A program made the position numbers and the translations under genes. A stretch of DNA of 64,000 nt from Trebouxia sp. TZW2008 (taxonomy: Eukaryota; Chlorophyta; Trebouxiophyceae; Trebouxiales; Trebouxiaceae), in NCBI GenBank assembly GCA_002118135.1, contig BDIU01000269.1, positions 1 through 64,000 of the forward strand. The letters run 5' to 3'. This document shows, piece by piece, positions 24,090 through 36,051 of this stretch. Below the pieces are notes generated by a model. The model did no database searches, was not told where the DNA came from, and worked only from the letters and a program-made list of their open reading frames with translations. How positions within the stretch are numbered: the first letter of the stretch is position 1; each line of letters starts with the position of its first letter.

Positions 24090-27000
24090 ATGCAGGTCGC
24101 CCAAAGGCCGTTGCGTGTCGCTACGTTCGGGTTCGCCTGTGCGCCTTCTGTGCTTCGTTGTCGAAACCTCAGCTGGTGCAGAGCTGATCAGGTCTCGTTT
24201 GTGACATCATCGTCCCAGCAGGATGAGGTGGCCGCTAATCCTGGGGGAAGGTCAGCCTGGATAGCATTATGATCTCAGCAATCTTGCTCCTTGTGGTGTG
24301 CATTCTCATAACAGCTTGATGCGCTCCGTTGCAGACTTGTTCTCCTGGACGCTTTTGCGCTGCTTTTCCGAGCACATTTTGCCCTCAAAGACATCAAGAT
24401 GACCACAAAGACAGGACAAGACACTTCAATCCTGTTTGCCTTCATCCGGACCTTGCTAGATCTGCTGGAAATGCAGCCTGTGCCCACCCACTTTGCTGTT
24501 GTGTTTGATGCTGCTGGAATGACCTTCAGGCACGCCTCACCTGCTGTGTCTGCTTTGCATTGTGCTACCTTGACAAATCTTGCATTCCAGTGCACAGCTC
24601 CAACATACTGTTGGCTGTGTACACTCAAGTGGCACTTGAGGAAACAAGATTGCTTACAGACTAGTGCAAACAGTGAATGTGGTTGCTTCTTTCTTGTAAA
24701 TTGTGGTGCCCATCTGTTGTTGCATGCAGTGTGGCTGAAACAACATCACCTGATGATCCATCTGAAGAGTTTGTTGATGAGTCTGATTTTGTTCACACTA
24801 CCCCTTTGGCAAGACCTGCCCGCTTAGAGCACAAAAGCTTGAGGTATGCTGTTTTTCAGCAGATTAGACAAACAGTCCAAGCCCTTTCACACATTGGATC
24901 TTAGGCCTGTCATTTGCAATAGGATTTTTGCCCTGTGAACTTGTGCCATGTACTTTTTCTTCTGGCGCCAGAGTGTCACACTCAACAAACATCAATTGAC
25001 ACAGTGTCTGAACTCATGTGCACATTTCTTTTGGCACCCCATATAGGCGTGCTCGTGTGGCAAATATGGCTTACACAGTGGCTGTTACCCGACACCTCTG
25101 CTGTTGTTTTGTGCAGCATCATTGTTGCTTGGAGTGTGACAAAAGCTGTATTAGCATGCGCAATGTGGAGGCTGTTGTTGACAGGATGATGCTATGAACA
25201 TATCTTGAGATGAATATCAACCCACAAATTTCCGATTAGCCAAGATTTGTGGAATGATGTTGACCTCAGGATTTGCCCATAGTGTCATCGTGTCAACGAT
25301 GGTGACCGCACTGCTAATGCTGATACAGCTTTTGTCAAGAAGGTAGCTTGAGACAGCTCAGAAGGTACCTTGCCTCGCAAGCTCTGCAGATTTTGTCAAT
25401 TTTGTCACTGTGGTATTGTGCAGGCATGAGCTGTTTTCTGCGTACAAGGGTTAGAGGCTACCCACACCAGAGCCTGTCAGCATAGCCTTGAAGCAAGCGA
25501 GAGACCTGCTGCGCGTGTTGGTCATCCCATTTGTCAGAGCATACACCCTGAAGGGATGGGGCGGGGATAACTTGTCCCCAGCATTGCAACAGCGGATTGT
25601 TAGGTTGTGATGTTGCGTGCAGACATGAGCTGTTTTCTGGGTACAAGGGTCAGAGGCCACCCACACCAGAGCCCATCAGCATAGCCTTGAAGCAAGTGAG
25701 GGACCTGCTGCGCGTCATGGCAATACCGGAAATTGTTGTACCTGGTCTGGAAGCTGATGACGTGATCGGCACACTCTCCAAACGGGCTGTAAAACAGGGC
25801 TTTGACGTGGCCATTGTATCTCCTGATAAGGTTTGTGCTTGCTGACTGCTCTGTGTTTGACCCAAAAAAGCAGAACATCTTTGCCTTGTGGCACCACAGC
25901 AGGATGAAGTTCATGCTCTATGATATCACTCTGCGTTTGACAAAGAGAGCAAAAGCTGTGCTTGCTATTCCAGTCATCATTAAACCTGAACTGGAAGCTG
26001 AATGAAACGGTTGGACAGCGTTCCAATCAACAAGGTTTGTGCTCCCTCAGTTCCCTCTGTGCTTCACAAAAGGGGTGCTGTGGGGCCCACTACCTCAGCA
26101 TGACTTGCTGTGTCCTTGTATCACACTCATGTGCTACAAACCTTTGTATCTCTGTATTAGGCCGTGTATGCACTGGCAGAATTCGACCCAGTTGCTGCAC
26201 TCGCCCAAGAAGGGATACAAGGGGGCAATGCAGGAGCTCATGCTCCCCCATTGTTCCTCTGCGCTGCTGCAGGGCTGCTTTCACAGGCTGCACAAAGGTC
26301 ACCTGCGCGTTCACAGCTGAGGCCGCATTAGCACTTTCCTACCATGCTGAGTGACAAGTGTCTGCGTGCTGGTGCAGGACTTCTTCCAGTTGCTGCAGCG
26401 AGGCATTCAACTGCTGCCGCAGCCAAAGGAGGGGTGAAAGGACCCCTCAGCTTGTCTACATGACATCTCCTGTGCTCCAGTTTTGCTTCACTCCTGTTGT
26501 AGTCCTGTGACAGATCTGTGTTCTGGTGCAGGACTTCTTTCAGTTGCTGCAGCCAGGCATTGAGCTGCTGCGGCCGCCCAAGAAGGGGTACAAATGTGCG
26601 CTGCGGGGAGACTTGCTGCCCTACAATACAGTGTCCGTTCAAGCAGACTTCTGCACCACATTTCAACAGCCCATCCTGTACATACTGCCTAGACTGAATT
26701 GCTGTCCTAATGCAGGACTTCTTCCAGTTGCTGCAGCCAGGCATTGAGCTGCTGCGGCCGCCCAAGAAGGGGTACAAGGGGCCGCTGCAGGGGGGCATGC
26801 TGCCTTACGATTCACAATCTTTCCAGGAGGAGTGGAATCTGCAACCCATCCAGGTGTGATCAGCATACTGAGACACATGTGTTTATTATGTAGTGTTGGG
26901 AGGACAATTTTGATTGAAGCGGGACTTTGTTGTGTATGTGTTGTGGTGTGGCACTGCACAGTTAGGCGTGCAAAGTTTGACATCAGGCAGCCAACTTTGT

Positions 27001-28255
27001 ATATCACAGCTGGCTCCTGCTTTCCTCAATTCATCTTCATCTTTCAGCAGTTTTGTTTCCCAGTCCCTCTTGCTTTTTGCATGTCTCATGCTTTTGCAAG
27101 TTTGTCTTGAGATGCTGTCATTGCAGTCTTGGCGATGCTTGCTCCAGTGCATGCCATGACCTTGCAGGAATGAACATCTGATACAGGATGTGCAGCCCAG
27201 TCAGGAAACATCAGCATGCAATGTCTATACCTTGTATACCACAAGCGCGTTGATATAATATCTGGGGTCTGCAAGAATGTGGCAGGACCAGAGTTTACAG
27301 CCAATCCAGGTGCCATAAGCATGCGCCGCTTGCTTGCAATTTGGCAACATGCAGTGCTGCACCTAGTGCATTAGTTAGTCCTTACAGTCTGCAAACTTGT
27401 TGGCGCTGAGTGGGTCCCCTGCAGACAACATACCAGGAGGGCACAAAGCACTTGTGAAACCACGCCAGAATCATGTTGTGTGTTTGCTGAAGTTTGCAGT
27501 CTAAGTCTCGCCTCAAAGTTGCCTACAGTTTGCAGATTTGCTGGCTCTAGCTGGGGACTCTGCAGACAACATTCCTGGAGTGCGCGGCATCGGCCCCAAA
27601 CGAGCGCAAGCCCTGGTAAAATCTCACCAAGATCTGGAAGGCGTCTTGGCAAATGCAGACACAGAGAAGGCAAAGGTAGGCACTTGTGGCGTTCGCCATT
27701 CTTTGTAATACTGAATTTTGAGGCATGCGTGCCGTGGGGCATAAGGCTTAGCGTTTCAGAACCAGGATTTGATCCGCCTTGTTTGCTCAGCATCATACTG
27801 CAGCCTTGCTTGTTTGGCCTTGATGCTGTTGATTATTGGACGCAAATTGAGGGCGTGTTGCTCTTTTGTATGTACAGTCTGAGAAGTTGTACGCACATAT
27901 TGAGAGTTACTGCGATTTCCGTGTATTCCTACATTTACAGACGGCATGTGTCAAGCTGCTCCGAGCATGGTCACTGGGGTGCCTTGATGCAAGCAATGGT
28001 GTATGTGCTGTGCAGGCCACAAGAGCCGCCCTCACAAGCGAAGAAGGTGTGCAGGCAGCTCGCCTCAGCAAGAAATTAGTCACCATACAGACAGATGTTC
28101 AGTTGCCCCCATTGACATTTCCGTTCAGTCAGTTGTCGCTGCAGTCGCCCTCAGATACCACAAGGGCTGCTGTCAAAGCGGCCTTTGCTGCGCTGGAATT
28201 CAGGCAGCATGAGAAACGCTTGGATAGCATCTGGGAAAACATGACGCACAATTGA
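24090..28255 (+). CDS. Organellar 5'-3' exonuclease (Pol I N-terminal type), 6 exons
   Basis: A stand-alone 5'-3' exonuclease/flap nuclease like the N-terminal domain of bacterial DNA polymerase I and the plant organellar exonucleases. Exons: 24090-24250, 24335-24529, 25623-25830, 26716-26853, 27529-27675, 28016-28255; 362 residues, fully in phase. The leader (MQVAQRPLRVATFGFA..) is basic and Ser-rich, fitting an organelle transit peptide. Catalytic-type motifs are LVLLDAFALLFRAHFA (first metal Asp), FAVVFDAAGMTFR, GLEADDVIGTL (acidic pair) and AIVSPDK, then the helix-hairpin-helix region GDSADNIPGVRGIGPKRA. No polymerase domain follows. Exon 2 appears to end at a GC donor (TTCAG then GCACGC). 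Likely role is primer removal or repair in plastid or mitochondrion. The gene is divergent from the oxidoreductase. Confidence 0.9.
25420..25565 (+). repeat. Ghost copy of exonuclease exon 3
   Basis: A copy of the first part of exon 25623-25830 (GCATGAGCTGTTTTCTG.. through ..GACCTGCTGCGCGT) with its acceptor CAG, about 200 nt upstream. It has an in-frame TAG where the exon has CAG (GGTTAGAGGC versus GGTCAGAGGC), so it cannot substitute for the exon. A weaker copy of the exon's end lies at about 25960-26040. Confidence 0.85.
26165..26660 (+). repeat. Three ghost copies of exonuclease exon 4
   Basis: Exon 26716-26853 (DFFQLLQPGIELLRPPKKGY) is preceded in the same intron by copies at about 26165-26245, 26374-26440 and 26528-26640. 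The third is near-identical over its first 60 nt, including GCAGGACTTCTTTCAGTTGC. The middle copy has GGGTGA where the exon has GGGTAC, so it stops. Downstream, 27283-27312 and 27165-27200 resemble the exon's end. Confidence 0.88.
27380..27445 (+). repeat. Ghost copy of exonuclease exon 5 start
   Basis: The segment TTACAGTCTGCAAACTTGTT..GCAGACAACATACCAGGAG matches the acceptor and first 60 nt of exon 27529-27675 with scattered changes. It lies 150 nt upstream in the same intron. Confidence 0.75.
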
Positions 28256-29725
28256 ACCGCAGCAGACAATGGGTAGAGCACTCGGTGGGGCGCTGCTAAT
28301 GCACCGGCAGAGTCAATTGGAAACGGCAATCAGCCTGTGCCTTCAATTGCACAGCCTGCTGATGAGACTCAGTGAACATCAAGCATCATTGCTGTGGAGT
28401 CAGGTGCCATGGAAAGCTTGGGAGCTATTTTGGCTGCTCAAAAGTCATTTCAGCTGGTTGTCAGCAGAAATGAAAAGTCTACGTCAACGGCGTCGTAGCC
28501 GGAGCCTCTTTGTGAAGAGGCAGCAATGGGAAGGTTGTTGTTTGATTTCAACAGATCCAGTCATGCACAAAACGCTGCAGATGACCGCATGCAGACCCCA
28601 GTCGAACACAACATTGATCAGTTTGAAACTCAACCAAGGCTGAACAACAGCATGTAAAAGCAAGACAGCTGCTGTCAACAGGAGTTGTCTGCAATAGCTA
28701 GAATGGCTCAGGCGTAGCGTGATTACCGCTAGCAATCAGATCGCAAAGCTAGTAATGTTATTGTAAACAACACGTGGCCTTTGTCCTGGCCATGCAGCAC
28801 GTGTTCAGTGTGGAAATGCTTCATAGCTGATGAGATTCACTCCAGCCTCATCAGCATAAGAATGCTTACGCATCTGAATGTTGCAGACTGCAAAGACTAG
28901 CAGTTACAGTGGCATCAGTCTGATGGCTGTACAGATCAAAGGCCTTTGAGGTTGCATAAACCCTTGGTTTGTGATATTTTCGTGGTCAGCTCTGGTGCAA
29001 GTCACAGTGGCATCATGGCAAAGGTTGCTCGATGGCATTGATGCAGTAGAGGGAAAGGTGGCTGCATATTGCCAAGCGCACATGCAATACAAGTTGAGGT
29101 GAACACTGGTGCAACGACCTCTGAATTTATGCATGCAAATGGGACCAGCACTTGCCAGTGTGACCTGTGTAGGCCCACATACATTGCCATCATTGACAAC
29201 AAAGCTTTGTGTACAGCAATCCTTCAGCTGCAACAATGCAGTGATCACTCCTGCAACCTGGCACACGCCACATTGTGAGTCTCTAATCATCTCGAACTAC
29301 ACTATCAACTCTGCTGACTCTATCTCATTTCGCTACAGAACTCTCATACAGAAGTGAAAAGGAAGTGCAACATAAACATCAGAGGAAACATCAAAAATGG
29401 AAAGTCTTCAAGGCACTACAAAAGCATCATGAGTCGGACAGTATGCAAACAAAGTAAGAGAAGCAGCTACAAGCAATGAGCAACAGTCTACAACTAGAGT
29501 TATGATACATGGCGGGCACAAGGGGGCATCATTCTACTGCCCTACGCAGTGCTGACAGAGAGCGCATTTGACCAGCTGCACCTCAAGGCCTCAGATCTAT
29601 AATCAATATTAGTGCATCAACCTTGGTGCTGATCAAATTGGCTTATTGGCTGGGAGTGGCCTGAATGTGGGCAATCTGATAATTAGATGGTCAAGCCTTG
29701 GTTTTGTAGTTGTGCAAGGCAACCA
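28256..29725. other. Intergenic, no gene recognised
   Basis: This lies between convergent genes (exonuclease on plus, ankyrin protein on minus). Apart from the two-hairpin element at 28468-28528 I see nothing recognisable; the frames present do not resemble proteins. Confidence 0.4.
28468..28528 (+). repeat. Two-hairpin dispersed element, copy 1
   Basis: GAAAAGTCTACG is followed by a stem-loop closed by CTACG/CGTAG (28479-28498) and then a perfect 7-bp hairpin (GCCTCTT TGTG AAGAGGC, 28504-28521). The same order of parts recurs at 35893-35962 and 44060-44114. Confidence 0.65.
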
Positions 29726-31312
29726 TCAGGGTCTTCTTTTCCTGCTGCTTTTGTTGGGTAGGGCAACATCTATTGGCTTGGGGACGTCACACCATTGACT
29801 GACAGGATATGCAAGCCTGGCTATGACCTCTTGCAAAGTGTCCCAATCAAGTGGAAGCGCGCTTGCCGTTTGTTTGTTGGCTTCATTTGACTTTGCACTG
29901 GCTTTTGAGGAGCGCCTGGTCAGAGAGAAGCTGGAGAAGGGGCAATACTGGACTACGCTCTCATTCTCTTTATTGCTGTGCTTGTGTCTTGCCAAAATGA
30001 ACAGCAACAGCTGTATAGCAGCCTGCAGCAGAGAAGCATGAACATGAGGGGACGTAACAGGCTGAAACTTTGCCACCACACAGCAACATACACACTGTGG
30101 AGTCAGTCATCCGAGACCCAGCTTTGCACATTGACCCTGTGACATACAGTCAACTGCTGCGCAGAATTGCCATGCTTTGCATGAAGAATCAAAGGCTCAG
30201 TTTGACGCAGACGAAACAGTTTTAAGGCTGCCTTTGCATACCGACCCAAAGGTTTTCTTTCACTGTTTGCATGGTATGACATAAGCACAAGCAAAATCAC
30301 CAGATGGCATGTTTTGCATGAAGAACGTCAGGATGAAGAAACTGCACCTTAAACCTGCTGGGCCACATGGCATGGTTGGCTGGTGACCAGTTGGGCTGCT
30401 CCAATGCCAACCTGTAACATCACAAACTCTGTGGGTGCAATTGTTCACAAGGCACCACCTATTCAAGGCCAGTGATGCCATCTGACAATACCTGACAATG
30501 CTGCTCTTGCAGAAGTCACTAGCTGATTTGACTTTCGGGACAGAAGAGATGGCTGCTGGCTGATGACATAGAGCTATTCTACACCTGCGTCCTGGCCTTG
30601 CCTGCAAGCATTGCACATCAACAATGCTAAATGCAAAAAGTGGTTCTTAACAAAAGCAAGCATTCTAGTTGACGACATCAAGTTTGCACGTCCAGCCTTG
30701 CAAAGGACAGGAAAGTACCTGCTTCTGCAGAGCGCAGGTGGCAGCACACAGCTGCGTGTTGGCTCCAGCTGCTACAAGTGCCTCAACAACCTCAACATGG
30801 CCCTATGCAAACATTCTGTGTCAGAGAGGCGTGAGAAGGCGGTATGATCACATCCGGCCAGAAAGCAGTTGTTCTCACCTCCTCGCATGCTCTATGCAAG
30901 GCTGTTCTGCCTTGTGCATAAAGTGCATCTGGTAGTCTGTCCTGCAAAAGACAATGACAAGGCTGCAGACTGGTGGAGGGACTCAACAGGCTCTAATCAA
31001 GTCAGCAGACTGCCAGTCAAGTCATCAAAACTCGCCGAAGCTCACGTCTAAGCTAGCACCACGCTTGATCAGCTCGCGCACGACCAGCACTTGGCCTGCG
31101 CCGGCTGCAAGATGCAACAAGCTGAATTGGAAGACGTCCCTGGCGTCCACAGGACCTGCCTCGTTGAGCCACTTGCAGACCCGAGCTAGCTGCCCTTCTT
31201 GCGCTGCTTGTGCGACTTCTGCTGTCAAGAATGTGGGCACCAGCTGGCCGCGCATGCTGTAGGCCGCGGCGGGATCATGATTCGCAAGATCGTTCTGGAC
31301 TGCTAGGGTCAT
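29726..31312 (-). CDS. Ankyrin-repeat protein (partial exon model)
   Basis: Exons I can support: 31046-31312, 30879-30941, 30719-30802, and a last exon near 29726-29915; exons between 30719 and 29915 are not resolved. The first exon starts with MTLAVQND (an upstream in-frame Met at 31474 would add 54 residues). It carries an incomplete ankyrin unit (FSLLHLAAGAGQVLVVRELI, then KRGASLD). The next exons continue the repeats (ALYAQGRTALHRACEE and GHVEVVEALVAAGANTQL), all phase 0. The last exon ends in a basic tail (KSSRKRRP) that could be a nuclear signal. Ankyrin repeats bind partners; the partner cannot be guessed. The candidate middle segments at 30480-30600 and 30340-30410 look degenerate. 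Confidence 0.65.
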
Positions 31313-32466
31313 TTGAGTTGCTCCACTTTCTACTGAACCACTTCTCGAGCAACTTTGGGCGGCAAAGCCAATTTGGCGATGAGTGTTGGCCCTGAGCCCT
31401 GGCAGAGGAGTGACACTGCTCGAGACGCTGCTCCAAGAAGTCGCTAAGCATTGCACAGTTGCATTGCCGTGCACGCAAAACAGCTCTGCTCGTTCTGATG
31501 TGCTGTTTCCAAGCCAGCTTGCGTGCCTTGTTCCTTGCGAAGCAATGCGTTTATGTGTACAAAGTCGCTGGTTGTACTAGAAGCCTCTTGCACATCGACC
31601 ACACAAAAGTAAGCCCCGCTGATCTCTTTTCTGCGATCTGGAGAGTGTTGTTTTGGCTTGGCTCCTGACTGCCCCCTGTGACTGACTAATCAGCTGTTTA
31701 GCTACCTCGTGACCACGTGGACTCCTGACAAAACAATCTGCTGTGTGCCTTCCACCACAACTCCATTTTCGCGCTGCAAAACGTAGCGTCAGACCAGATA
31801 CGATTTTATCATCTAATGGCGCTGTACACTGCTAAATTAGCGGCAATAAGCATTAAACACTTGGATGGATTACTTTCGACCTGTCTGGCGCTTGCATTTG
31901 CCTGCCCCTAGCGTCGACACTGCTCTCTGGCATTGAAGGTGTGCTATTTACCAATCCTTTTTTGGATTATTAGGAATGTGCTAGTACTGCCAGCACAGTA
32001 TCAGGCTACTTGCTGCAGTGTTTGATGCCTTACTGTTTGAAACCAACGATTGCAGCATAGCGTTGTGGTCACCAGTGGTACCAGACAAATGATGAGCTCA
32101 AATGTTCAGACAAGCTGTCCTGTTGCACATCCTGATACACCATGGAAGCATCTATGCTGTCACGGCAATGCATGAGCAAGCAGCGCTGTGCACATCCACA
32201 GTGCATGCGAATCTTTGAGCTGTAGAAGCTGTTCCATGCACTCTTGGGGAGCTGGCGCTTTGAATGAATTCATTGTACATTGTCAAGCAAAGAAGACATG
32301 AATCAAATGGCAAAAACAGGACACATCCTGCCATATGGTACTGCACGCCACTGCACATTTGTGATGCCAAGCTGCTGCAGCATGCGGTATGCTGTGTTCC
32401 CCATGAGTGTTGCTGTCTTATGTAGGTCCCTTAATGGTTCGGCTGCAGCTTCAGCATGCATTGTCC
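31313..32466. other. Intergenic, no gene recognised
   Basis: This is the upstream region of the ankyrin gene and the 3' flank of the small hydrophilic gene, both on minus. No family-like frame, repeat or RNA gene was seen. Confidence 0.35.
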
Positions 32467-33023
32467 TCATGCGCGGTTGGAAGCAGAGTTGGGGTTGTCC
32501 TTCAGCACCTCCTGCAATGACATAGAGCATGACTATCAGAATAAGTCACAAGATCTGCTTCTGTAACTCATCTGCAAAGCCTGATGGCGGGGCAAGGGAA
32601 TTTTGCTATGTTAGGGCTCCATGTGCATGCACGCAGTTTGAAGATGATATGCAGGCACAGAGCCCTGGGGCCTGGCAAGTTGACCTGTTTGAGCTCAGCC
32701 GCGCCCTTTGGCAACTGCTGCTTGTTCAAGTCGCTGTCCAAATGCTTCTCGCCTGATGCCTCTCCCTCAACCTTACCCTTGGTGAATGCCTTGCCGGTCT
32801 CTTTGGTCAAATCAGCGTTGTGATCAATCTCTCGGTTTGTTCCCTCCACTGCGCGGTCTGGCTGAACGGTCTTGGGAATCGGGTACCCGCTGGATTCTGT
32901 TGGGTGATTGCCTGCCTGTGTGTTGGCTTTGCTGATGACGGGACCGGGGTTCATACTACCTGACAATGGCTGGTTGCCGGCCTGAGGAGCTGCTGCATCG
33001 CCGGCATTTGTGTTCGACACCAT
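32467..33023 (-). CDS. Small hydrophilic, disordered protein (127 aa), 2 exons
   Basis: Exons 32685-33023 and 32467-32511 join in phase 0 to give 127 residues. The protein starts MVSNTNAGDAAAPQAG and is rich in Asn, Gln, Gly, Ser, Lys and Glu. It has no Cys or Trp and no hydrophobic segment. It contains a KETGKAFTKGKVEGEASGEK stretch that recalls stress-related LEA-like hydrophilins, but I cannot place it in a named family. The second exon adds only EVLKDNPNSASNRA. Composition suggests an intrinsically disordered protein. The clean exon border and the codon structure support a real gene; function is unknown. Confidence 0.6.
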
Positions 33024-33672
33024 GTTTGCAAAACTATCAGCGACGTGCGGGAAGTTCTGGTTGTAATGAAATGTTGTGTCTCACAGCTGGCTGCTGTGTG
33101 ATAAATTGCAGTAGTCGCACTGACGTTCAGACAGATCTCTAGAGCAGTTTCCTCCAGTTTGCTTGACTCAAGCTTCCTGACATCTACGATCAGAGAGGGT
33201 GGTGAGCCACAGATTTTTTACCTCCCCCATATGTTCTGTTCAGCTTTGCTCTTACATGAATTACATTTTGTCCCTGCATCTGCGGCAGAAACAGCCTGAA
33301 CCCCTATATCAAACGTCTTGTGTTTGACCCCAAAAGTTGACTTGATCAAGATTATAACATGATTGTTTTGCAACAATGCTATGCACGCACAAGGCTACTT
33401 GGCTACCTGCAAATTGCCACTATACACATACCTTACTTAAGTGGATACATGTTAAACATGGTCATTGATAACATTGATCATTATTGGACAGAGACTTTCG
33501 GTAGGTATGACTCATGACACCATTGACATGGAGCAGCACTTTTGGGCGTAGATAGACGGCTGATGCAGACACCACCGTCAGTCAGGAATACTTCAACTGA
33601 TGTTGCTGCACTGCGGGCTATGTGCATGGTTGGCAGCTACAAATGGCATAAGCAACTGGCTGTACAGAAGCA
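33024..33672. other. Intergenic
   Basis: This lies between the small hydrophilic gene's start and the LITAF gene's stop, both on minus. It presumably holds the promoter of the former. Plus-strand TTACA (minus TGTAA) occurs near 33252 and 33261 and could serve as a polyadenylation signal for the LITAF gene. Nothing else is recognisable. Confidence 0.35.
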
Positions 33673-34448
33673 TCACATCAGCTTTGCTACAGCCACGTGT
33701 TTGCCACACTGCGGACAAAAGTGATTGCTGTCCATGGCCACAGGAAACAAGTATCCTATACCAAGTGTCATAATTGTCCACATGCCATGCGCCCAGCCTC
33801 TTGTATGTCTGCATGAGCATGTATGTCTGCATGAGCATGTATGTTGTGGCTGTCACAAGATAGAAGCAATAAGCAAGATCTGTCCCGATGCATGTTGCTT
33901 TCATCATCATGTGCATGCATGGCTGTTGAAGCTCAAGTAAATCCAGAAAGCAGATACAAAGCAATGGCGTGCCAAGCATCCCTGAAGTTTACCTTATAAC
34001 AGACATGCCCTGATAGTTACAGCTTCCACAGTGCAGTAATATAGGATCATGACCAACTCTAGCGCCAAGGAATACTGGATAGACCTGCATTGCATTTGAG
34101 CACGTGGTGCCTCGAAGGAAGACAGTAAGAGAAATTTTGGAGAGCTGAAGACAGCAAGCAAATGTGTCCACGGACCTGCTGTGCTGGACAATACAACGGC
34201 TGTGTGGTATTTATGGCACCAACAGAAAAGCCATGAGCTATCGGCGCGGGCCCAGCCCATGCAGGTGGAGGGGGTGCCGGGTCAAAAAAAGTTTGCGTAG
34301 CCTGTATTCCGGGTTGTGGCGGAATGTATGCTTGCGACGTCTGGGCGAGGCTGGTGTCAGGCTGTGCGCTTTGTCTGACACGATACAAGTCCTCAAGCTG
34401 AGCCTGGTCAGGACTTGGCTTTGTGGCTTGTGGGTTTGAGGCGCCCAT
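33673..34448 (-). CDS. LITAF-domain protein with Pro-rich N-terminus, 3 exons
   Basis: Exons 34176-34448, 33993-34084 and 33673-33799 give 163 residues in phase. The N-terminal about 80 residues are rich in Pro, Gln and Ala (IPPQPGIQATQTFFDPAPPP, then PPAWAGPAP). The C-terminal LITAF domain has a first CxxC knuckle (LLHCGSCNYQGMSVIR), a central membrane-inserting hydrophobic segment (WTIMTLGIGYLFPVAM) and a second knuckle (HFCPQCGKHVAV). In the family the two knuckles bind one zinc ion and the hydrophobic part anchors the protein to the cytosolic face of endosomal or plasma membranes. The start is taken at MGASNPQ; MRALLLA ten codons upstream is possible. The acceptor of the last exon is AAG rather than CAG. 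Confidence 0.82.
33799..33850. repeat. Tandem 19-nt duplication in LITAF intron
   Basis: ATGTCTGCATGAGCATGT occurs twice head to tail (about 33805-33842), immediately upstream, in gene sense, of the 33799 acceptor. A small local tandem duplication. Confidence 0.7.
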
Positions 34449-34829
34449 TGGGGCCCTTGCAAGCAGCAGAGCTCGCACTGCTGCCGATTTTGCAACAAAT
34501 ATGAACCAGCCCTACTCGCTAGGAGCGACGATCAAAAGATGCTTGCGCAAGGGTCGATTGTCGAGCAGGACCAGGTTTGCACCGGAAGCTGAAGGAATGT
34601 CAAATGAGGCATGTGCACACTTTTGGGACAATAGCATGACATGCAGCTTCTTTGTGCGATGTTGGATACATCTGATGGTGATTGATGTCCTTTGATCAAG
34701 AGTAGAAGCTTGAAGGTAGGAGGCTCAAAGGTCTTTTAAGCATGCAAGTCTCTGGCATGCATCAACTTGAATGTAACTTTGTTTTGCAGAGGCTTGAGCT
34801 TGAGGGCGTGTCTGTGTTTGCCCTGTTAC

Positions 34830-34928
34830 TTGCAGCAAACGCCAGTTTCGGCCCTTGTAAACAGCAGCACGTGCCCTCAGCTGTGCCCGCGCAACTTGAT
34901 GCGGGCTAGGTCTCTGTCTCAGCATGCA
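34830..34928 (-). other. Candidate orphan exon (99 nt, phase 0/0)
   Basis: Bounded by a CAG acceptor and a CAA/GTAACA donor, this frame reads CMLRQRPSPHQVARAQ and on to VYKGRNWRLLQ, basic and open throughout. Phase 0 on both sides would let it follow the STPGR exon at 36052-36201, or it may belong to a 5' leader of the LITAF gene. No family match is recognised. Confidence 0.3.
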
Positions 34929-36051
34929 CTGTATTGGCAAAGTCAAACACTGTCCTGCAATGCACTATATGTCAATATGACATGCAGTGCCATACTTGCT
35001 GGAACCACTGATTGTGTGCGTCTGATTAGTGAAACTTGCACTTGTCATAGCGTTCATGTAGATGGGTTGCTGTAGCTGATGTGGTGAGTAGACAGCAGTG
35101 AGACGCTGACAAACTGTGAGGCAATGTGAGCAACTCTGCACAACCTGACAGTCTTTGCATTGAGGTAATGGCTCAAGTGTAGATTGCACTCTGCACAGGT
35201 GTTTGGGTGCATATTTAGCGTCACTGTACATCTGCCACAGGTGGCCTATCCGCTCTCAGAGTCTAGGCGTAAGTCGACGCCTCGCTCGCACTGTTGGTGA
35301 GTGATTGTAGAAACACTGCATGTGACACACTTGTGCACACTACCATACAGCAGGGCAGGAAGACAGGAAGACTGCCTATTTACTCATGTATGCTGCAAGA
35401 AAAAGGGTTGTACATGTACGGTGAGGAAGACGCGAGCAGCAAAAACACTGACTATGTGGTGCACAACAGCAAGACCATCTGTTGTTTGATATATATGTAT
35501 AGTCACGTGGATATTTATGGGGCACGCTCTATACACAATATGTTCCAGGTCCTGGTGTATCCTCTCCATTGGCAGGGCCCATACGCTGCAATTAAAAGCT
35601 TGTCAGCAACATCTCTGTGACTGATCATTGACACAATATATTGATTAGTCACGACCAAAACATCAAAAATAAACAACAAAGCAGGCAAGAACAATGAATT
35701 GTAGGCAAGATTGTTCAAGAGAGCTCAGTAAGGACTTTCAACCGTTATGTAGGCAATGCCTAGGAGCAATTTGTTGTTTGTGAGCCGAATGAGCAGCAGG
35801 TGACACCAGGCAAGATGACAATGCCCTTCAAATGCATACAGTAGAGTCTTGCACCCTGCTGAAAATAGGCACTGTTTCCACACGTCATGAAAGACAGAAA
35901 AGAAAAGAAGAGTCTATGCCTCCAGGGGTCATAGCGTGAGCCTCTGTCACAACAGCAGAGCACGACGCAGTAACAATCACCACAGCAGAGTGTTTTCTTA
36001 AATACCACAACACGATTGGCGAATAGACAAACACCATTGAGCAAGACACAC
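34929..36051. other. 3' part of STPGR gene or intergenic
   Basis: The STPGR protein has no stop after exon 36052-36201, so its terminal exon(s) should lie here or further left (34500-34928). I could not identify them. The two-hairpin element copy 3 lies at 35893-35962. Confidence 0.35.
35893..35962 (+). repeat. Two-hairpin dispersed element, copy 3
   Basis: AGAAAAGAAAAGAAGAGT leads into a hairpin closed by CTATG/CATAG (35914-35934) and a second hairpin closed by CTCTG/CAGAG (35942-35960). Compared with copy 1, the first stem's C-G pair is a T-A pair on both sides, a compensatory change. Confidence 0.6.

Noticed and set aside
28468..28528. Hammerhead or other known self-cleaving ribozyme in the two-hairpin element
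   Set aside because: The CTGATGA...GAAA core of hammerheads is absent and no other ribozyme consensus could be matched by eye.
30260..30616. Further ankyrin exon(s)
   Set aside because: Frames are open, but the ankyrin consensus is lost and phases to the neighbours do not fit; may be ghost exons or undetected short exons.
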